Assembly (NCBI RefSeq): GCF_016862575.1
Contig: NZ_BONF01000031.1
Location: 62,001 to 126,000 of the forward strand
Direction: 5' to 3'
Length of the DNA: 64,000 nt
Origin: Catellatospora bangladeshensis
GTDB lineage: Bacteria; Actinomycetota; Actinomycetes; Mycobacteriales; Micromonosporaceae
A program made the position numbers and the translations under genes. This document shows, in pieces, positions 17,964 through 26,419 of this stretch. The notes beneath the pieces were generated by a model that was not told the DNA's origin, searched no databases, and worked only from the letters and a program-made list of their open reading frames with translations. Position 1 is the first letter of the stretch. Each line of letters opens with the position of its first letter.

Positions 17964-18031
17964 CGGATACCGATTTGGCGCTGCCGGGGCCGTCAGGTAA
18001 AGTTCATCCCCGGCAGCGGAAACGGTGCCGA

Positions 18032-18103
18032 TGGGGTATGGGGTAATTGGCAGCCCAACTGATTCTGGTTCAGTTAGTCTAGGTTCGAGTCCTGGTACCC
18101 CAG
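18032..18103 (+). tRNA. tRNA-Gln (CUG)
   Basis: The 72-nt cloverleaf has acceptor TGGGGTA/TACCCCA, anticodon stem ACTGA/TCAGT around loop TTCTGGT (anticodon CTG), T-arm CTAGG-TTCGAGT-CCTGG and discriminator G. The 3' CCA is not encoded (CAA follows). Confidence 0.93.
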
Positions 18104-18238
18104 CAACCAAGCCTGAACGGGTGAGAGCCCGATTAGCGCGAGGCTGCTGGACCTGCTAAAGTTCAGCAGGCCGCCGAGCTGAGAGATCAGCAAGGCGGTC
18201 GAAAACTGAAGAAGAGATGTTCTCCGGAACGTCGACCT

Positions 18239-18314
18239 GGCCCCGTCGTCTAGCGGCCTAGGACGCCGCCCTCTCAAGGCGGTAGCGAGGGTTCGAATCC
18301 CTTCGGGGCTACCA
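18239..18314 (+). tRNA. tRNA-Glu (CUC)
   Basis: The acceptor GGCCCCG pairs with CGGGGCT. The anticodon stem CCGCC/GGCGG holds loop CTCTCAA (anticodon CTC), and the T-arm is GAGGG-TTCGAAT-CCCTT. Discriminator A is followed by an encoded CCA (18312-18314), unlike the neighbouring tRNA-Gln. Confidence 0.95.
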
Positions 18315-18318
18315 GGTT

Positions 18319-18353
18319 AAAGAAGCGCACGAGCGATGCTCGTGCGCTTCTTT
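18319..18353 (+). terminator. Intrinsic terminator after tRNA-Glu
   Basis: AAAGAAGCGCACGAGC and GCTCGTGCGCTTCTTT form a perfect 16-bp stem with a GAT loop and a T-rich end. It also lies downstream of the minus-strand small gene at 18384. Confidence 0.9.
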
Positions 18354-18383
18354 CGTCATCGGCATCGGGGCGACGGGATGCGG

Positions 18384-18566
18384 TCAAGGCCGGTACTGCT
18401 CCCAGTCGAACACGGTGGGGTGCACCTCGGTGCCACGCGGGACGCCCCCGTAGAGGTCCTTGGAGGGGTCGAGGGTGCTCCGGTTCCGGCTGCGCCTCGC
18501 CACGATCAGGAGCAGGACGGTGACCAGCGCCGCACCGCCGACCAGAACGCCTAAGAAGATCTCCAT
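18384..18566 (-). CDS. Small single-helix membrane protein, paralog 1
   Basis: The 60-residue protein MEIFLGVLVGGAALVTVLLL continues to IVARRSRNRSTLDPSKDLYGG. It has one transmembrane helix (residues ~3-23), then a conserved RRSRxRSxLDPSxD box and a short polar tail ending FDWEQYRP. It is clearly paralogous to the genes at 18706 and 19077. The start is preceded by TACCCT-CCGGGC-ATG, the same upstream sequence as in both paralogs. Function is unknown; the positive inside box suggests N-out, C-in topology. Confidence 0.72.
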   Translation of the reverse strand: MEIFLGVLVGGAALVTVLLLIVARRSRNRSTLDPSKDLYGGVPRGTEVHPTVFDWEQYRP

Positions 18567-18578
18567 GCCCGGAGGGTA
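18567..18578 (-). promoter_or_regulatory. Conserved -10-like box of small-protein paralog 1
   Basis: TACCCT (minus strand, 18578-18573) is followed by CCGGGC and then the ATG. The same box and spacing precede the paralogs at 18706 and 19077, which supports leaderless transcription. Confidence 0.55.
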
Positions 18579-18693
18579 GCGACGCCCCGCCAGAGCCTAG
18601 GGCGCCGTGCGGCTCGGGGTGGGTCGCCGCGAGCGCGCCAGTGGGCTCGCTCCAGGTGCCCGTGCGGGGCAGCGGAATGTGGCCGGATGCCAC

Positions 18694-18706
18694 TACCCTC
18701 CTGCCA
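18694..18706 (+). promoter_or_regulatory. Conserved -10-like box of small-protein paralog 2
   Basis: CACTACCCTCCTGCC directly precedes ATG 18706. TACCCT occupies 18694-18699 with a six-base spacer. Confidence 0.55.
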
Positions 18707-18906
18707 TGGAATTGCTGGTGGGGACTCTCGTCGTCGTGGCGGTGCTGATCGCCGTCATGGTTTTCATCGTGTCGCGGCGCAGCCGTAGCCGTAGCCGCCT
18801 CGACCCTTCGCAGGACGGGTACCAGGGCTTTCCCGACCACAAGACGCCAAGCCCCTACGGGACGCCTCACTCGGGCACAGAGAGCAACTCCGGCGGGTCC
18901 TTCTGA
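18706..18906 (+). CDS. Small single-helix membrane protein, paralog 2
   Basis: The 66-residue protein starts MELLVGTLVVVAVLIAVMVF, then IVSRRSRSRSRLDPSQDGYQGFP and a Ser/Gly-rich tail. It shares with paralogs 1 and 3 the ME-xxxG start, one helix, and the RRSRxRSxLDPSxD box. A 61-bp element (18961) follows it, and a similar gene plus element unit repeats about 370 bases downstream. No known domain is seen. Confidence 0.7.
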   Translation: MELLVGTLVVVAVLIAVMVFIVSRRSRSRSRLDPSQDGYQGFPDHKTPSPYGTPHSGTESNSGGSF

Positions 18907-18960
18907 AGCTGCCAGCCCGACGGCGGCTTCGGGCGGCGCCGTCGTGGCTGGATGACCGAA

Positions 18961-19021
18961 GATCGCTACCTCGTGTCAGAACCCGTGGTTGGGCCTGAGT
19001 TTTCGACACGAAACAGTGATC
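18961..19021. repeat. GATC-bounded 61-bp palindromic element, family G, copy 2
   Basis: It begins GATCGCTACCTCGTGTCAGA and ends TCGACACGAAACAGTGATC. It has the same length and orientation as copy 3 at 19331, exactly 370 bases away. Confidence 0.87.
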
Positions 19022-19064
19022 TTCGCGGGCCGGTCCGGGGCTGTGGGAGGTGGCCTGGGGGCAC

Positions 19065-19077
19065 TACCCTCCGGCCA
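19065..19077 (+). promoter_or_regulatory. Conserved -10-like box of small-protein paralog 3
   Basis: GCACTACCCTCCGGCC directly precedes ATG 19077. TACCCT occupies 19065-19070 with a six-base spacer. Confidence 0.55.
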
Positions 19078-19268
19078 TGGAAGTACTGGTAGGCATGTTC
19101 GCCGTCACGGCGGTGCTGATCGCCGCCATGTTGCTCATCGTGTCCCGGCGCAGTCGCAGCCGCAGCACCCTCGACCCTTCCCGGGATCTCCACCAGGGTT
19201 TCCCGGACGACAAGAACCCCAGCTCGGTGGGCGGGCATCTGGTCGATACCCCGGGGTCGAACTTCTGA
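19077..19268 (+). CDS. Small single-helix membrane protein, paralog 3
   Basis: The 63-residue protein starts MEVLVGMFAVTAVLIAAMLL, then IVSRRSRSRSTLDPSRDLHQGFP and a short tail ending TPGSNF. It is the third member of the local family and is bracketed by direct 61-bp elements at 18961 and 19331. Similarity to paralog 2 is highest from residue 1 to about 46 and falls off in the tail, which suggests constraint on helix plus basic box. Confidence 0.72.
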   Translation: MEVLVGMFAVTAVLIAAMLLIVSRRSRSRSTLDPSRDLHQGFPDDKNPSSVGGHLVDTPGSNF

Positions 19269-19330
19269 CGAGCCGGTCGGCTTCAGAAGGCGCGCTTCCC
19301 GGGTGGCCGGGTCGGTGTCGGCGGTGGGGA

Positions 19331-19391
19331 GATCGCTGCTCCGTGTCAGAACCTGCGGTGAGGCCTGAGGTTCCGACACGAAGCAGCGATC
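19331..19391. repeat. GATC-bounded 61-bp palindromic element, family G, copy 3
   Basis: It begins GATCGCTGCTCCGTGTCAGA and ends CCGACACGAAGCAGCGATC. It lies between paralog 3 and the convergent DUF3352 gene. Confidence 0.87.
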
Positions 19392-19410
19392 TCTCCGTCC
19401 TGAGCGAGGG

Positions 19411-21201
19411 TCAGCGCATGATCAGGCGGATGACCCCGGTCTGGTCACCGCCGTCGCTGCCCTGCAGCACCGCGAGCGCCTCGAACGGCAGCCGCTCGCG
19501 CTGGTCCTGTGGCAGCAGGTTCGCCAGGTCCAGGTAGACCGCGAGGTCCGTGCCCGCGGGCGCGCCGGCGACGGCCTGCTGGAACGTGGGCCGCTCGGCG
19601 AGGGTGCCGCTGCCGGGGGTGTAGCCCGCGGTGGTGGCGGTGACCACGTTCCCGGCGGTGGTGGTGGTCAGACCGCCCTTCGGACCGGCGGTGGGCCCGG
19701 CGAGACCGCCCCCGAGCAGGTCGGCGAGGCGGCCGGCGCCAGCGGCGTCCCGCGCCTCGGCGGTGACCCGGACCGCCGGGTCCTGCCCCTGCCCGAAGCG
19801 GGCGGCCACGCTCACCGCAGCGCCGTCGAGCGCCGCGAACATGCCGAACGGATCGGTCATGCTGCCCGCCCCCTCGGGACCGTCCAGGCCGCCCTGGTCG
19901 GTCAGCACGCCCTCGGGCAGGCCCATCAGCTCCTCGGCCCGCCTGGCCTCGGCCTCGGTGAGCTCCTCCGGGTCCTTGCTGAGCAGGCGGGCCAGCTCCT
20001 TCTGCTCGGCCTTGGTGAGGTCCGGCCCGAGGGACTCCGGCTCGCCCGGTCCGGGCGTGGGCCCGTTCTCCAGCTCCTCGAGCGCGGACAGGTCGACCTC
20101 CTCGCCCGCGGTCGCGGTCGCCATCGCCTGCATCATGACGAGCCCGAGGACGGCCTGGTAGGGCGAGGTCACCGTGTTCGCCTGGGCGGCCAGGCCCTGG
20201 GGCAGCCGCGCCACTACGCCGACGTTCGTGTCGCCGGGCAGGGCGCCGAGCTTCGCCACGGCGTCGTGGGCGGCCGGGGCCGGGGTCTGCGCACCGAACG
20301 TGCGGTAGCGGGCCTCCAGGCCGGTTCCAGTGGCCCGTACGCCCACGATCAGGCGGCCCTGCGCCTTCGGGGTGCCGCCGAGCACCTCCTGCTGCTCGGC
20401 CTCGGTCATCCCGGCGCGCAGCCCGGCGGTGGTGACCTCCTGGTAGGCCGCCAGGTCGGCCCAGATCACGGCGAGCTGGTCGCCCTCCAGCCACGCCCGG
20501 TCGGCGGCGAACGGCTGGGCCTCGGCCAGCGGGGCCCGCTGGGCCTCGGCGAAGGCGCGGTCGGCGGCGCGCTGGCCGTCCTTCTCGCCGATCGCGACGA
20601 GCACCACGCCGTCGCGGGCCACGAAGCCGAGGCTGGCGTCCTTGACGCCGTCCCGGAGGCGGGTCAGGCCGGTGCCCGCCTTGCCGCTGTCCGTGCTCGC
20701 GGCGGTGATCAGCACGTACGGCTGCCCGCCGTCGAGCCACATCGCGATCCCGGCCCGGCGGCCGAGCCAGCTCAGGACGTCGCGGTCCACGTCGACGCCG
20801 TCGAGGCCGATGCGCTTCAGCAACTCGCCGAGGGCCTCGTCGCGCTGCCGCGCCCCGTCGCCGTCGGCGCGGGGCGCCTTCTGCGCCAGCCGGAACAGCT
20901 TCAGCTGCTGCTCCAGGCCGGTTTCCAGGTCGATCGTGGCGAACAGCCCGGCGGAGGCCGGGACGAGCTCCTCGGCGCGGCGGCCGTCGCCGAAGGCGAA
21001 GCGGTAGACCGCGTACGCGCCCACGCCGAGCAGCAGCACGACGGCCACGACCGAGGCGAGGATCAGCGGGAGCGGGCGGCGCCGGGCGGGTGCGGGCGCG
21101 GTGTCGGCGTACGGGTCGCGGTCGAGCGAGATGACGGTCTCGGGCGCGGACACGGCGGCGCCGGTGGACGGATCGTCCACCGGCGCCTGAGGGTCTGCCA
21201 T
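19411..21201 (-). CDS. DUF3352 membrane-anchored protein
   Basis: The 596-residue protein has a Pro-rich cytoplasmic start, one helix (PLPLILASVVAVVLLLGVGAYAVYRF, ~residues 45-70) and a long exported domain. The beginning AEELVPASAGLFATIDL is the usual opening of DUF3352 proteins (PADTLAYVxLDL-like). A tail near residue 560 (GTDLAVYLDLANLL) repeats that strand. A low-complexity Glu-rich stretch (LSALEELENG...) interrupts the domain around residue 375. Function is unknown. The ATG at 21201 has AAGGAA upstream; the longer start at 21255 looks non-coding. Confidence 0.8.
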   Translation of the reverse strand: MADPQAPVDDPSTGAAVSAPETVISLDRDPYADTAPAPARRRPLPLILASVVAVVLLLGVGAYAVYRFAFGDGRRAEELVPASAGLFATIDLETGLEQQLKLFRLAQKAPRADGDGARQRDEALGELLKRIGLDGVDVDRDVLSWLGRRAGIAMWLDGGQPYVLITAASTDSGKAGTGLTRLRDGVKDASLGFVARDGVVLVAIGEKDGQRAADRAFAEAQRAPLAEAQPFAADRAWLEGDQLAVIWADLAAYQEVTTAGLRAGMTEAEQQEVLGGTPKAQGRLIVGVRATGTGLEARYRTFGAQTPAPAAHDAVAKLGALPGDTNVGVVARLPQGLAAQANTVTSPYQAVLGLVMMQAMATATAGEEVDLSALEELENGPTPGPGEPESLGPDLTKAEQKELARLLSKDPEELTEAEARRAEELMGLPEGVLTDQGGLDGPEGAGSMTDPFGMFAALDGAAVSVAARFGQGQDPAVRVTAEARDAAGAGRLADLLGGGLAGPTAGPKGGLTTTTAGNVVTATTAGYTPGSGTLAERPTFQQAVAGAPAGTDLAVYLDLANLLPQDQRERLPFEALAVLQGSDGGDQTGVIRLIMR

Positions 21202-21283
21202 GAGGGTTCCTTTCCCCGTTGAAGATCGGCGCTCATGGTAGGGGCCGTCAACCACGACGCTCAGCGGGGGAAGGGTCAGCTGT

Positions 21284-21970
21284 TCAGAGTCCGGAGAGCC
21301 GTTGCCCGGCGCGGACCACCGCCATCGCGTGACGGTCGCCGGGGCGCCTGCCGAGCCGCTCTATCGGGCCGGAGACGCTGATCGCGGCGATGACCCGGCC
21401 CGTGCGGTCGCGTACGGGGGCGCTGACCGAGGCCACGCCGGGCTCGCGCTCGGCGACGGACTGGGCCCAGCCGCGCCGGCGCACCTCGGCCAGCGTGCGG
21501 CCGGTGAACTTGCAGCGGGGAAGCAGCGGCATGACCGCCTCGGGGGGCTCCCAGGCCAGGAGGATCTGTGCCGCGGAGCCGGCCGTCATCGGCAGTATGG
21601 CGCCGACGGGCACGGTGTCCCGCAGGCCGCTGGCCCGTTCGGCCGCGGCCACGCAGAGACGCTCGTCGGCTCTGCGTAGGTAGAGTTGCGCGCTCTCGCC
21701 GGTGGCGTCCCGCAATGCGGACAGCAGCGGCTCTGCCGCTGTCAGCAGGACGTCCGGGGCGGCGTTGGCGAGCTCGCCCAGGCGGGGACCGGGACGCCAG
21801 CGTCCCTGCGTGTCCCGTACCAGCATCCGATGAATCTCCAGCGCTTGCGCCAGCCGGTGCGCCGTTGCTCTCGGCAGCTTGGTGCGATCGACGAGTTCCG
21901 CGAGGCTGGCGCCGTCGACACACGCCGCAAGGATCACGACCGCCTTGTCAAGGACGCCCACGCCAGACAT
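21284..21970 (-). CDS. ndgR: IclR-family regulator of amino-acid genes
   Basis: The 228-residue protein begins [17 protein letters not shown], the conserved start of NdgR/LtbR, an IclR-type regulator divergent from leuCD across actinobacteria. A winged helix (residues ~18-60, [22 protein letters not shown]) is followed by an effector domain ([41 protein letters not shown]). It is expected to bind the ndgR-leuC intergenic region and control leucine synthesis. ATG 21994 is an alternative start: it adds eight residues and follows CATCTT by seven bases. Confidence 0.88.
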   Translation of the reverse strand: MSGVGVLDKAVVILAACVDGASLAELVDRTKLPRATAHRLAQALEIHRMLVRDTQGRWRPGPRLGELANAAPDVLLTAAEPLLSALRDATGESAQLYLRRADERLCVAAAERASGLRDTVPVGAILPMTAGSAAQILLAWEPPEAVMPLLPRCKFTGRTLAEVRRRGWAQSVAEREPGVASVSAPVRDRTGRVIAAISVSGPIERLGRRPGDRHAMAVVRAGQRLSGL

Positions 21971-21971
21971 A

Positions 21972-21984
21972 CTGTGTCCCACAG
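21972..21984. promoter_or_regulatory. Palindrome in ndgR-leuC intergenic region
   Basis: CTGTG-TCC-CACAG is a perfect 5-bp inverted repeat immediately upstream of the ndgR ATG at 21970. It could be an operator for NdgR autoregulation, but it would be coding if ATG 21994 is used. Confidence 0.35.
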
Positions 21985-22036
21985 ACCGAAACATACCTCC
22001 CAAGATGCGGGATGTCCAGATGGTGGGAGCAGCCCA

Positions 22037-23449
22037 GTGAGCAGGACCCTTGCCCAGAAGGTCTGGGACGCGCACGTGGTACGTCGAGCGGAAGGCGAGC
22101 CCGATCTCCTCTATATCGACCTCCACCTGCTGCATGAGGTGACCAGCCCGCAGGCCTTCGACGGCCTGCGCCTGGCCGGACGTGCGGTGCGGCGGCCGGA
22201 TCTGACGATCGCGACCGAGGACCACAACACGCCCACCGACAACCTGCTGACGATCGCCGACCCGGTGTCGCGTACGCAGATCGAGACGCTGCGCAAGAAC
22301 TGCGCGGAGTTCGGCGTGAAGCTGCACCCGCTCGGCGACCCGCAGCAGGGCGTCGTGCACGTGATGGGCCCGCAGCAGGGGCTCACGCAGCCGGGCATGA
22401 CGATCGTGTGCGGTGACTCACACACGTCGACGCACGGGGCGTTCGGCTCGCTGGCCTTCGGCATCGGCACCTCCGAGGTCGAGCACGTGCTGGCCACCCA
22501 GACGCTGCCGCAGGCGCTGCCCAAGCAGATGGCGGTCACGGTCACCGGCGAGCTGCCGCCCGGCGTCTCCGCGAAGGACCTGATCCTGGCCCTGATCACC
22601 CAGGAGGGCACCGGCGGCGGCCGCGGCTACGTGGTGGAGTACCGCGGGCCCGCGATCGAGAAGCTGAGCATGGAGGGGCGGATGACCGTCTCCAACATGT
22701 CCATCGAGTGGGGCGCCAAGGCCGGCCTGATCGCGCCGGACGAGACCACCTTCGCCTGGCTGAAGGGCCGCACCTTCGCGCCGCAGGGCCAGGCCTGGGA
22801 CGACGCGGTGGCGTACTGGAAGACGCTGCCGACCGACTCCGGCGCCGTGTTCGACAAGGAGGTGTTCCTCGACGCGAGCGCGCTGACGCCGTTCGTCACC
22901 TGGGGCACCAACCCCGGCCAGGGTGCCTCGCTGGACAGCGTGGTGCCGGACCCGGAGTCGTTCGGCACCGAGTCCGAGCGCGCCGCCGCCCGCCGGGCCG
23001 TGGAGTACATGGACCTCACGCCCGGCACCGCGCTGCGCGACGTGAACGTGGACGTGGTCTTCGTGGGCTCCTGCACCAACGGGCGCCTGGAGGACCTGCG
23101 CACCGCGGCCGACGTGCTGCGCGGGCGCAAGGTCGCCGACGGCGTACGCATGCTGGTGGTGCCCGGTTCCGCGGCGGTGCGCGAGCAGGCCGAGGAGGAG
23201 GGCCTGCACGAGGTCTTCACCGCGGCCGGCGCCGAGTGGCGCTTCGCGGGCTGCTCGATGTGCCTGGGCATGAACCCGGACACGCTCCAGCCCGGCCAGC
23301 GTTCGGCCTCCACGTCCAACCGCAACTTCGAGGGACGGCAGGGCAAGGGCGGCCGTACCCACCTGGTGTCCCCGGCGGTGGCCGCCGCGACCGCGGTGAC
23401 CGGCCACCTGTCCGCCCCCGCCGACCTGGACGCCGTCGGCGCCCGCTGA
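22037..23449 (+). CDS. leuC: 3-isopropylmalate dehydratase large subunit
   Basis: The 470-residue aconitase-family enzyme interconverts 2- and 3-isopropylmalate in leucine synthesis, with leuD. The [4Fe-4S] ligands are seen in VGSCTNGR and [11 protein letters not shown]. Other motifs are [31 protein letters not shown] and [10 protein letters not shown]. The start GTG 22037 has GGTGGGAG upstream. LeuD begins 17 bases after the stop. It is divergent from ndgR, the likely regulator. Confidence 0.96.
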   Translation: MSRTLAQKVWDAHVVRRAEGEPDLLYIDLHLLHEVTSPQAFDGLRLAGRAVRRPDLTIATEDHNTPTDNLLTIADPVSRTQIETLRKNCAEFGVKLHPLGDPQQGVVHVMGPQQGLTQPGMTIVCGDSHTSTHGAFGSLAFGIGTSEVEHVLATQTLPQALPKQMAVTVTGELPPGVSAKDLILALITQEGTGGGRGYVVEYRGPAIEKLSMEGRMTVSNMSIEWGAKAGLIAPDETTFAWLKGRTFAPQGQAWDDAVAYWKTLPTDSGAVFDKEVFLDASALTPFVTWGTNPGQGASLDSVVPDPESFGTESERAAARRAVEYMDLTPGTALRDVNVDVVFVGSCTNGRLEDLRTAADVLRGRKVADGVRMLVVPGSAAVREQAEEEGLHEVFTAAGAEWRFAGCSMCLGMNPDTLQPGQRSASTSNRNFEGRQGKGGRTHLVSPAVAAATAVTGHLSAPADLDAVGAR

Positions 23450-23465
23450 ACCGAGGTATAGCCAA

Positions 23466-24053
23466 ATGGAGAAGTTCACCGTGCACACCGGCACCGCGGT
23501 GCCGCTGCGGCGTTCCAACGTGGACACCGACCAGATCATCCCGGCGGTGTACCTGAAGCGGGTGACCCGGACCGGCTTCGAGGACGGGCTGTTCAGCGCC
23601 TGGCGGGAGGACCCGTCGTTCGTGCTGAACAACCCGGCGTACGCCGGGGCCTCGATCCTGGTGGCCGGGCCGGAGTTCGGCACCGGCTCGTCGCGGGAGC
23701 ACGCGGTCTGGGCCCTGAACGACTACGGCTTCCGGGTGGTCGTCTCGCCCCGGTACGGCGACATCTTCCGGGGGAATTCCCTGAAGCAGGGGCTGCTGAC
23801 GGTGGAGCTGCCGCAGGCGGCCGTGGAGACCCTTTGGGATCTCGTGGAAGCCGACCCGGCGACCTCGATCGAGGTCGACCTGGTCGCCCGGGAGGTCCGC
23901 GCGGGTGGGCACACCTGGGCCTTCGCCCTGGACGACTTCAGCCGCTGGCGGCTGCTGGAAGGCTTGGACGACATCGGTTTGACGCTGCGGCATGCGGACG
24001 CCATCACCGAGTTCGAAAGCCACCGGCCCGCATTCGGAGTGCTCGTCGGGTAG
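23466..24053 (+). CDS. leuD: 3-isopropylmalate dehydratase small subunit
   Basis: The 195-residue swivel-domain subunit pairs with LeuC. Motifs are [35 protein letters not shown] and [18 protein letters not shown]. The length is typical. A strong intrinsic terminator follows, separating it from hupB. Confidence 0.96.
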   Translation: MEKFTVHTGTAVPLRRSNVDTDQIIPAVYLKRVTRTGFEDGLFSAWREDPSFVLNNPAYAGASILVAGPEFGTGSSREHAVWALNDYGFRVVVSPRYGDIFRGNSLKQGLLTVELPQAAVETLWDLVEADPATSIEVDLVAREVRAGGHTWAFALDDFSRWRLLEGLDDIGLTLRHADAITEFESHRPAFGVLVG

Positions 24054-24076
24054 GTGCCGAAGCGCGACAGCAACGT

Positions 24077-24117
24077 AAACGCCCCCGTCCTGTTAACAGG
24101 ATGGGGGCGTTTTTTCT
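24077..24117 (+). terminator. Intrinsic terminator after leuD
   Basis: AACGCCCCCGTCCTG and CAGGATGGGGGCGTT form a long GC-rich stem around TTAA, followed by TTTTTTC. It is the most classical terminator in the window. Confidence 0.93.
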
Positions 24118-24229
24118 TTGCGACACATAGGTGGTTTTTCACCCTCCTGTTGGCATATTGCTGACGTTGGGCCTACTGTGCGCACAGAATGACTGTTATA
24201 AGTCCAGTAGCACCATACGGGAGGAATCC

Positions 24230-24817
24230 GTGAACAAGACTGAGCTGATCGACGCGATCGCCGCCCACCCGCAGGTGGTCGACAAGAAGACCGCCGCGGC
24301 CGTCCTGGAGGCGACGCTCACCGAGATCCAGAACGCGGTCACCAAGGGCGACAAGGTCTCGCTGACCGGCTTCGGTGTCTTCGAGAAGCGGGCCCGGGCC
24401 GCCCGGATGGCGCGCAACCCGCGCACCGGCGAGGCCGTCAAGGTGAAGAAGACGTCGGTCCCGGCCTTCCGGCCCGGCGCCGGCTTCAAGGAGACCGTGG
24501 CCGTCGGCAAGGTCGCCGCCCCGGCGAAGAAGGCGGCCGCCAAGAAGACCACGTCCGCCTCGACCCGCCCGGCCGCGGGCAAGGCCACCGCCGCGGCGAA
24601 GACCGCCCCGGCCAAGAAGACCGCGACCAAGAGCACGGCCAAGGCGACCACCGCCAAGGCCACGGCGGCCAAGAAGACCGCGACCAAGGTGACCGCGGCC
24701 AAGGCGGCGCCCGCGAAGAAGACGGCGGCGGCGAAGACCACCGCGGCCAAGAAGACGGTCACCGCCAAGGCGACCACGGCCAAGAAGGCCCCCGCCAAGA
24801 AGGCCGCCAAACGCTGA
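24230..24817 (+). CDS. hupB: HU DNA-binding protein with Lys/Ala tail
   Basis: The 195-residue protein has a complete HU domain (residues 1-~92: [58 protein letters not shown]) and a ~100-residue tail of PAKKA/TAKKT repeats like mycobacterial HupB. It bends and compacts DNA; the tail adds nonspecific binding and is a known modification target in relatives. GTG 24230 has GGGAGGA four bases upstream. The leader at 24120-24220 is less GC-rich than its surroundings, fitting a strong promoter. Confidence 0.95.
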   Translation: MNKTELIDAIAAHPQVVDKKTAAAVLEATLTEIQNAVTKGDKVSLTGFGVFEKRARAARMARNPRTGEAVKVKKTSVPAFRPGAGFKETVAVGKVAAPAKKAAAKKTTSASTRPAAGKATAAAKTAPAKKTATKSTAKATTAKATAAKKTATKVTAAKAAPAKKTAAAKTTAAKKTVTAKATTAKKAPAKKAAKR

Positions 24818-24846
24818 CCGGCGCCCGTATCCCAACAAGGTCAAAG

Positions 24847-24881
24847 CTCCGCCCGTGCCGTAGTGAACGGCACGGGCGGAG
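24847..24881 (+). terminator. Hairpin after hupB
   Basis: CTCCGCCCGTGCCG and CGGCACGGGCGGAG form a perfect 14-bp stem around TAGTGAA. Repeat A copy 4 begins two bases later. Confidence 0.85.
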
Positions 24882-24882
24882 T

Positions 24883-24937
24883 CGTTAAGAAGGGCACCTT
24901 CTTATACGTATTGCGTTAAGAAGGTGCCCTTCCTTTC
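24883..24937. repeat. Nested palindromic repeat, family A, copy 4 (translated)
   Basis: It reads CGTTAAGAAGGGCACC, a TATACGTATTG centre, then GGTGCCCTTCCTTTC. Read on the minus strand it encodes the last residues ([11 protein letters not shown]) and the TAA stop of the CHAD gene. Confidence 0.87.
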
Positions 24938-26419
24938 GGTCTTGTGCCAGCGGGTGGGGTAGGTCGTGCGGACGGCGGTGGCGGCGGCGCGCTCCCGGGC
25001 GGCGAGGTGGGCGCAGGTGGGGGCGAGGTCGGGGTGGGCCTCGCCCAGGGCCAGCCAGGTTTCGGCGGCCATGGCGGCGTCGGCGTGCTCGCCGAGCAGG
25101 TTCTGCAGCTTGGCGAGCTTACGGGCGAGCGGGGCCAGGCGCGGGTCCCCGGCGGCCTGGGCCGCCTCGGCGGCGTACCGGGCGCGCTTGGCGTGGATGC
25201 GGACCTGGTGCCAGTCCACATCGGGCGCGTCCGGGGCCAGCCGCCCCGCGCCCGGCACCCCGTGGCCGCCCTTGACGAGGCGGCGCCAGGGCCGGGCGAC
25301 CAGCCCCGGCAGGATCGCCGCGGCCGGCTCGCCCGCTGCGGACAGCAGCGGAAGGCGGCGGGTGGCGGCGGTCAGGCGCTGCACCAGCACCAGGTAGCGG
25401 CGGGTACGCAGGGCCTCCTGAAGCTCGCCGTAGGCCTCGTCGCGGCGGTGGGCCAGGATCGTGTCCAGGCGGGCCAGGTCGGCGGCGTCCAGCGGGACGA
25501 GCGGATCTGCGGCGGCGGTCTCGTGCATGCGGGCGCGCAGCACCTCGGCGTCCCGGGGACCGGCCAGCCGGTCGGCCAGCCAGCGCAGCTCCGCGCGCAG
25601 CGGGCGCGCCCAGCGCGGATCCACCAGCCTGCCGAACGTGCGCAGGTCCGAGCGCAGGCGCCGGCAGCCGACCCGCATCTGGTGCACCGCGGTGTCGCCG
25701 CCGGGCAGCGGCTCGTCCAGGCGCACCAGCGGATCGTGCGCCAGCACCCGGGCCACCCCGGCCCGCACCACGTCGATCACGACGTCCGCGGCACGGGGCG
25801 GCACGGGCAGGCGCGGGGCCGGGGGCAGCGCGTCCGGCGGGTACGCCGCCGCCGCGCCCAGCGCCCGCACGTGCGCAGGGGCGGGTGGTGCGGGCCGGGC
25901 ACCGGCCGCCAGCAGCCGCTCCTCCACAGCGGACAGCAGCTCCGGCGCACCGGCCAGCGGCGTCACCACGACCTCGCGGAAGACCCGGACGGCGCGGCCC
26001 GGCACGGCCGCCTCCACGGTGTCGTCGGCGATCTCCGCCAGGCGTGCACCGGCGGGATCCACCAGGTCCACCCGGCGGCGCACCGTACGCAGCACCGCGA
26101 CCGGGGCCAGCGCGGCGCCCCGGGTCAGCGCCGCGACCAGCCACACCAGCTCCTCCGGCGGCCGGTCCGGCGCGCCCGCCCGATGGAGCTCACCAGGCGT
26201 GAACCCGTTGGCGTGCGGCAGCCGCACCGCCCAGGGCAGGGTCTCGCCCGCCCGGTGCCACAGCGCGGCTCCGGCTCGGGCCAGCCGGAGGTCGGCCGTG
26301 TCCAGGTAGGTCGCGGTCACGGTGACTTCCGGCCGGGGCCGGGCCCGGACCCCGGACGCGTCCGGTGGCGGCAGCACGAAGGCGGGGGCGACGTCGAAGC
26401 TGCGCACCTCCCGGCTCAC
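24902..26419 (-). CDS. CYTH-CHAD domain protein, polyphosphate-associated
   Basis: The 505-residue protein has a divergent CYTH-like N-terminus ([22 protein letters not shown]) whose usual ExExK start is not visible (REVRSFDV instead), followed by an alpha-helical CHAD domain from about residue 215 ([37 protein letters not shown]) rich in conserved His and Arg. CHAD domains bind polyphosphate. The GTG at 26419 overlaps the ppk stop (GTGA), so the two are co-translated. The last 11 residues and the stop come from repeat A copy 4. The degenerate CYTH part suggests loss of triphosphatase catalysis. Confidence 0.88.
   Translation of the reverse strand: MSREVRSFDVAPAFVLPPPDASGVRARPRPEVTVTATYLDTADLRLARAGAALWHRAGETLPWAVRLPHANGFTPGELHRAGAPDRPPEELVWLVAALTRGAALAPVAVLRTVRRRVDLVDPAGARLAEIADDTVEAAVPGRAVRVFREVVVTPLAGAPELLSAVEERLLAAGARPAPPAPAHVRALGAAAAYPPDALPPAPRLPVPPRAADVVIDVVRAGVARVLAHDPLVRLDEPLPGGDTAVHQMRVGCRRLRSDLRTFGRLVDPRWARPLRAELRWLADRLAGPRDAEVLRARMHETAAADPLVPLDAADLARLDTILAHRRDEAYGELQEALRTRRYLVLVQRLTAATRRLPLLSAAGEPAAAILPGLVARPWRRLVKGGHGVPGAGRLAPDAPDVDWHQVRIHAKRARYAAEAAQAAGDPRLAPLARKLAKLQNLLGEHADAAMAAETWLALGEAHPDLAPTCAHLAARERAAATAVRTTYPTRWHKTERKGTFLTQYV

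Noticed and set aside
18100-18238. Possible extra small RNA between the two tRNAs
   Set aside because: Only a short CCTGCT/AGCAGG hairpin is visible; there is no promoter or conserved core to support a gene.
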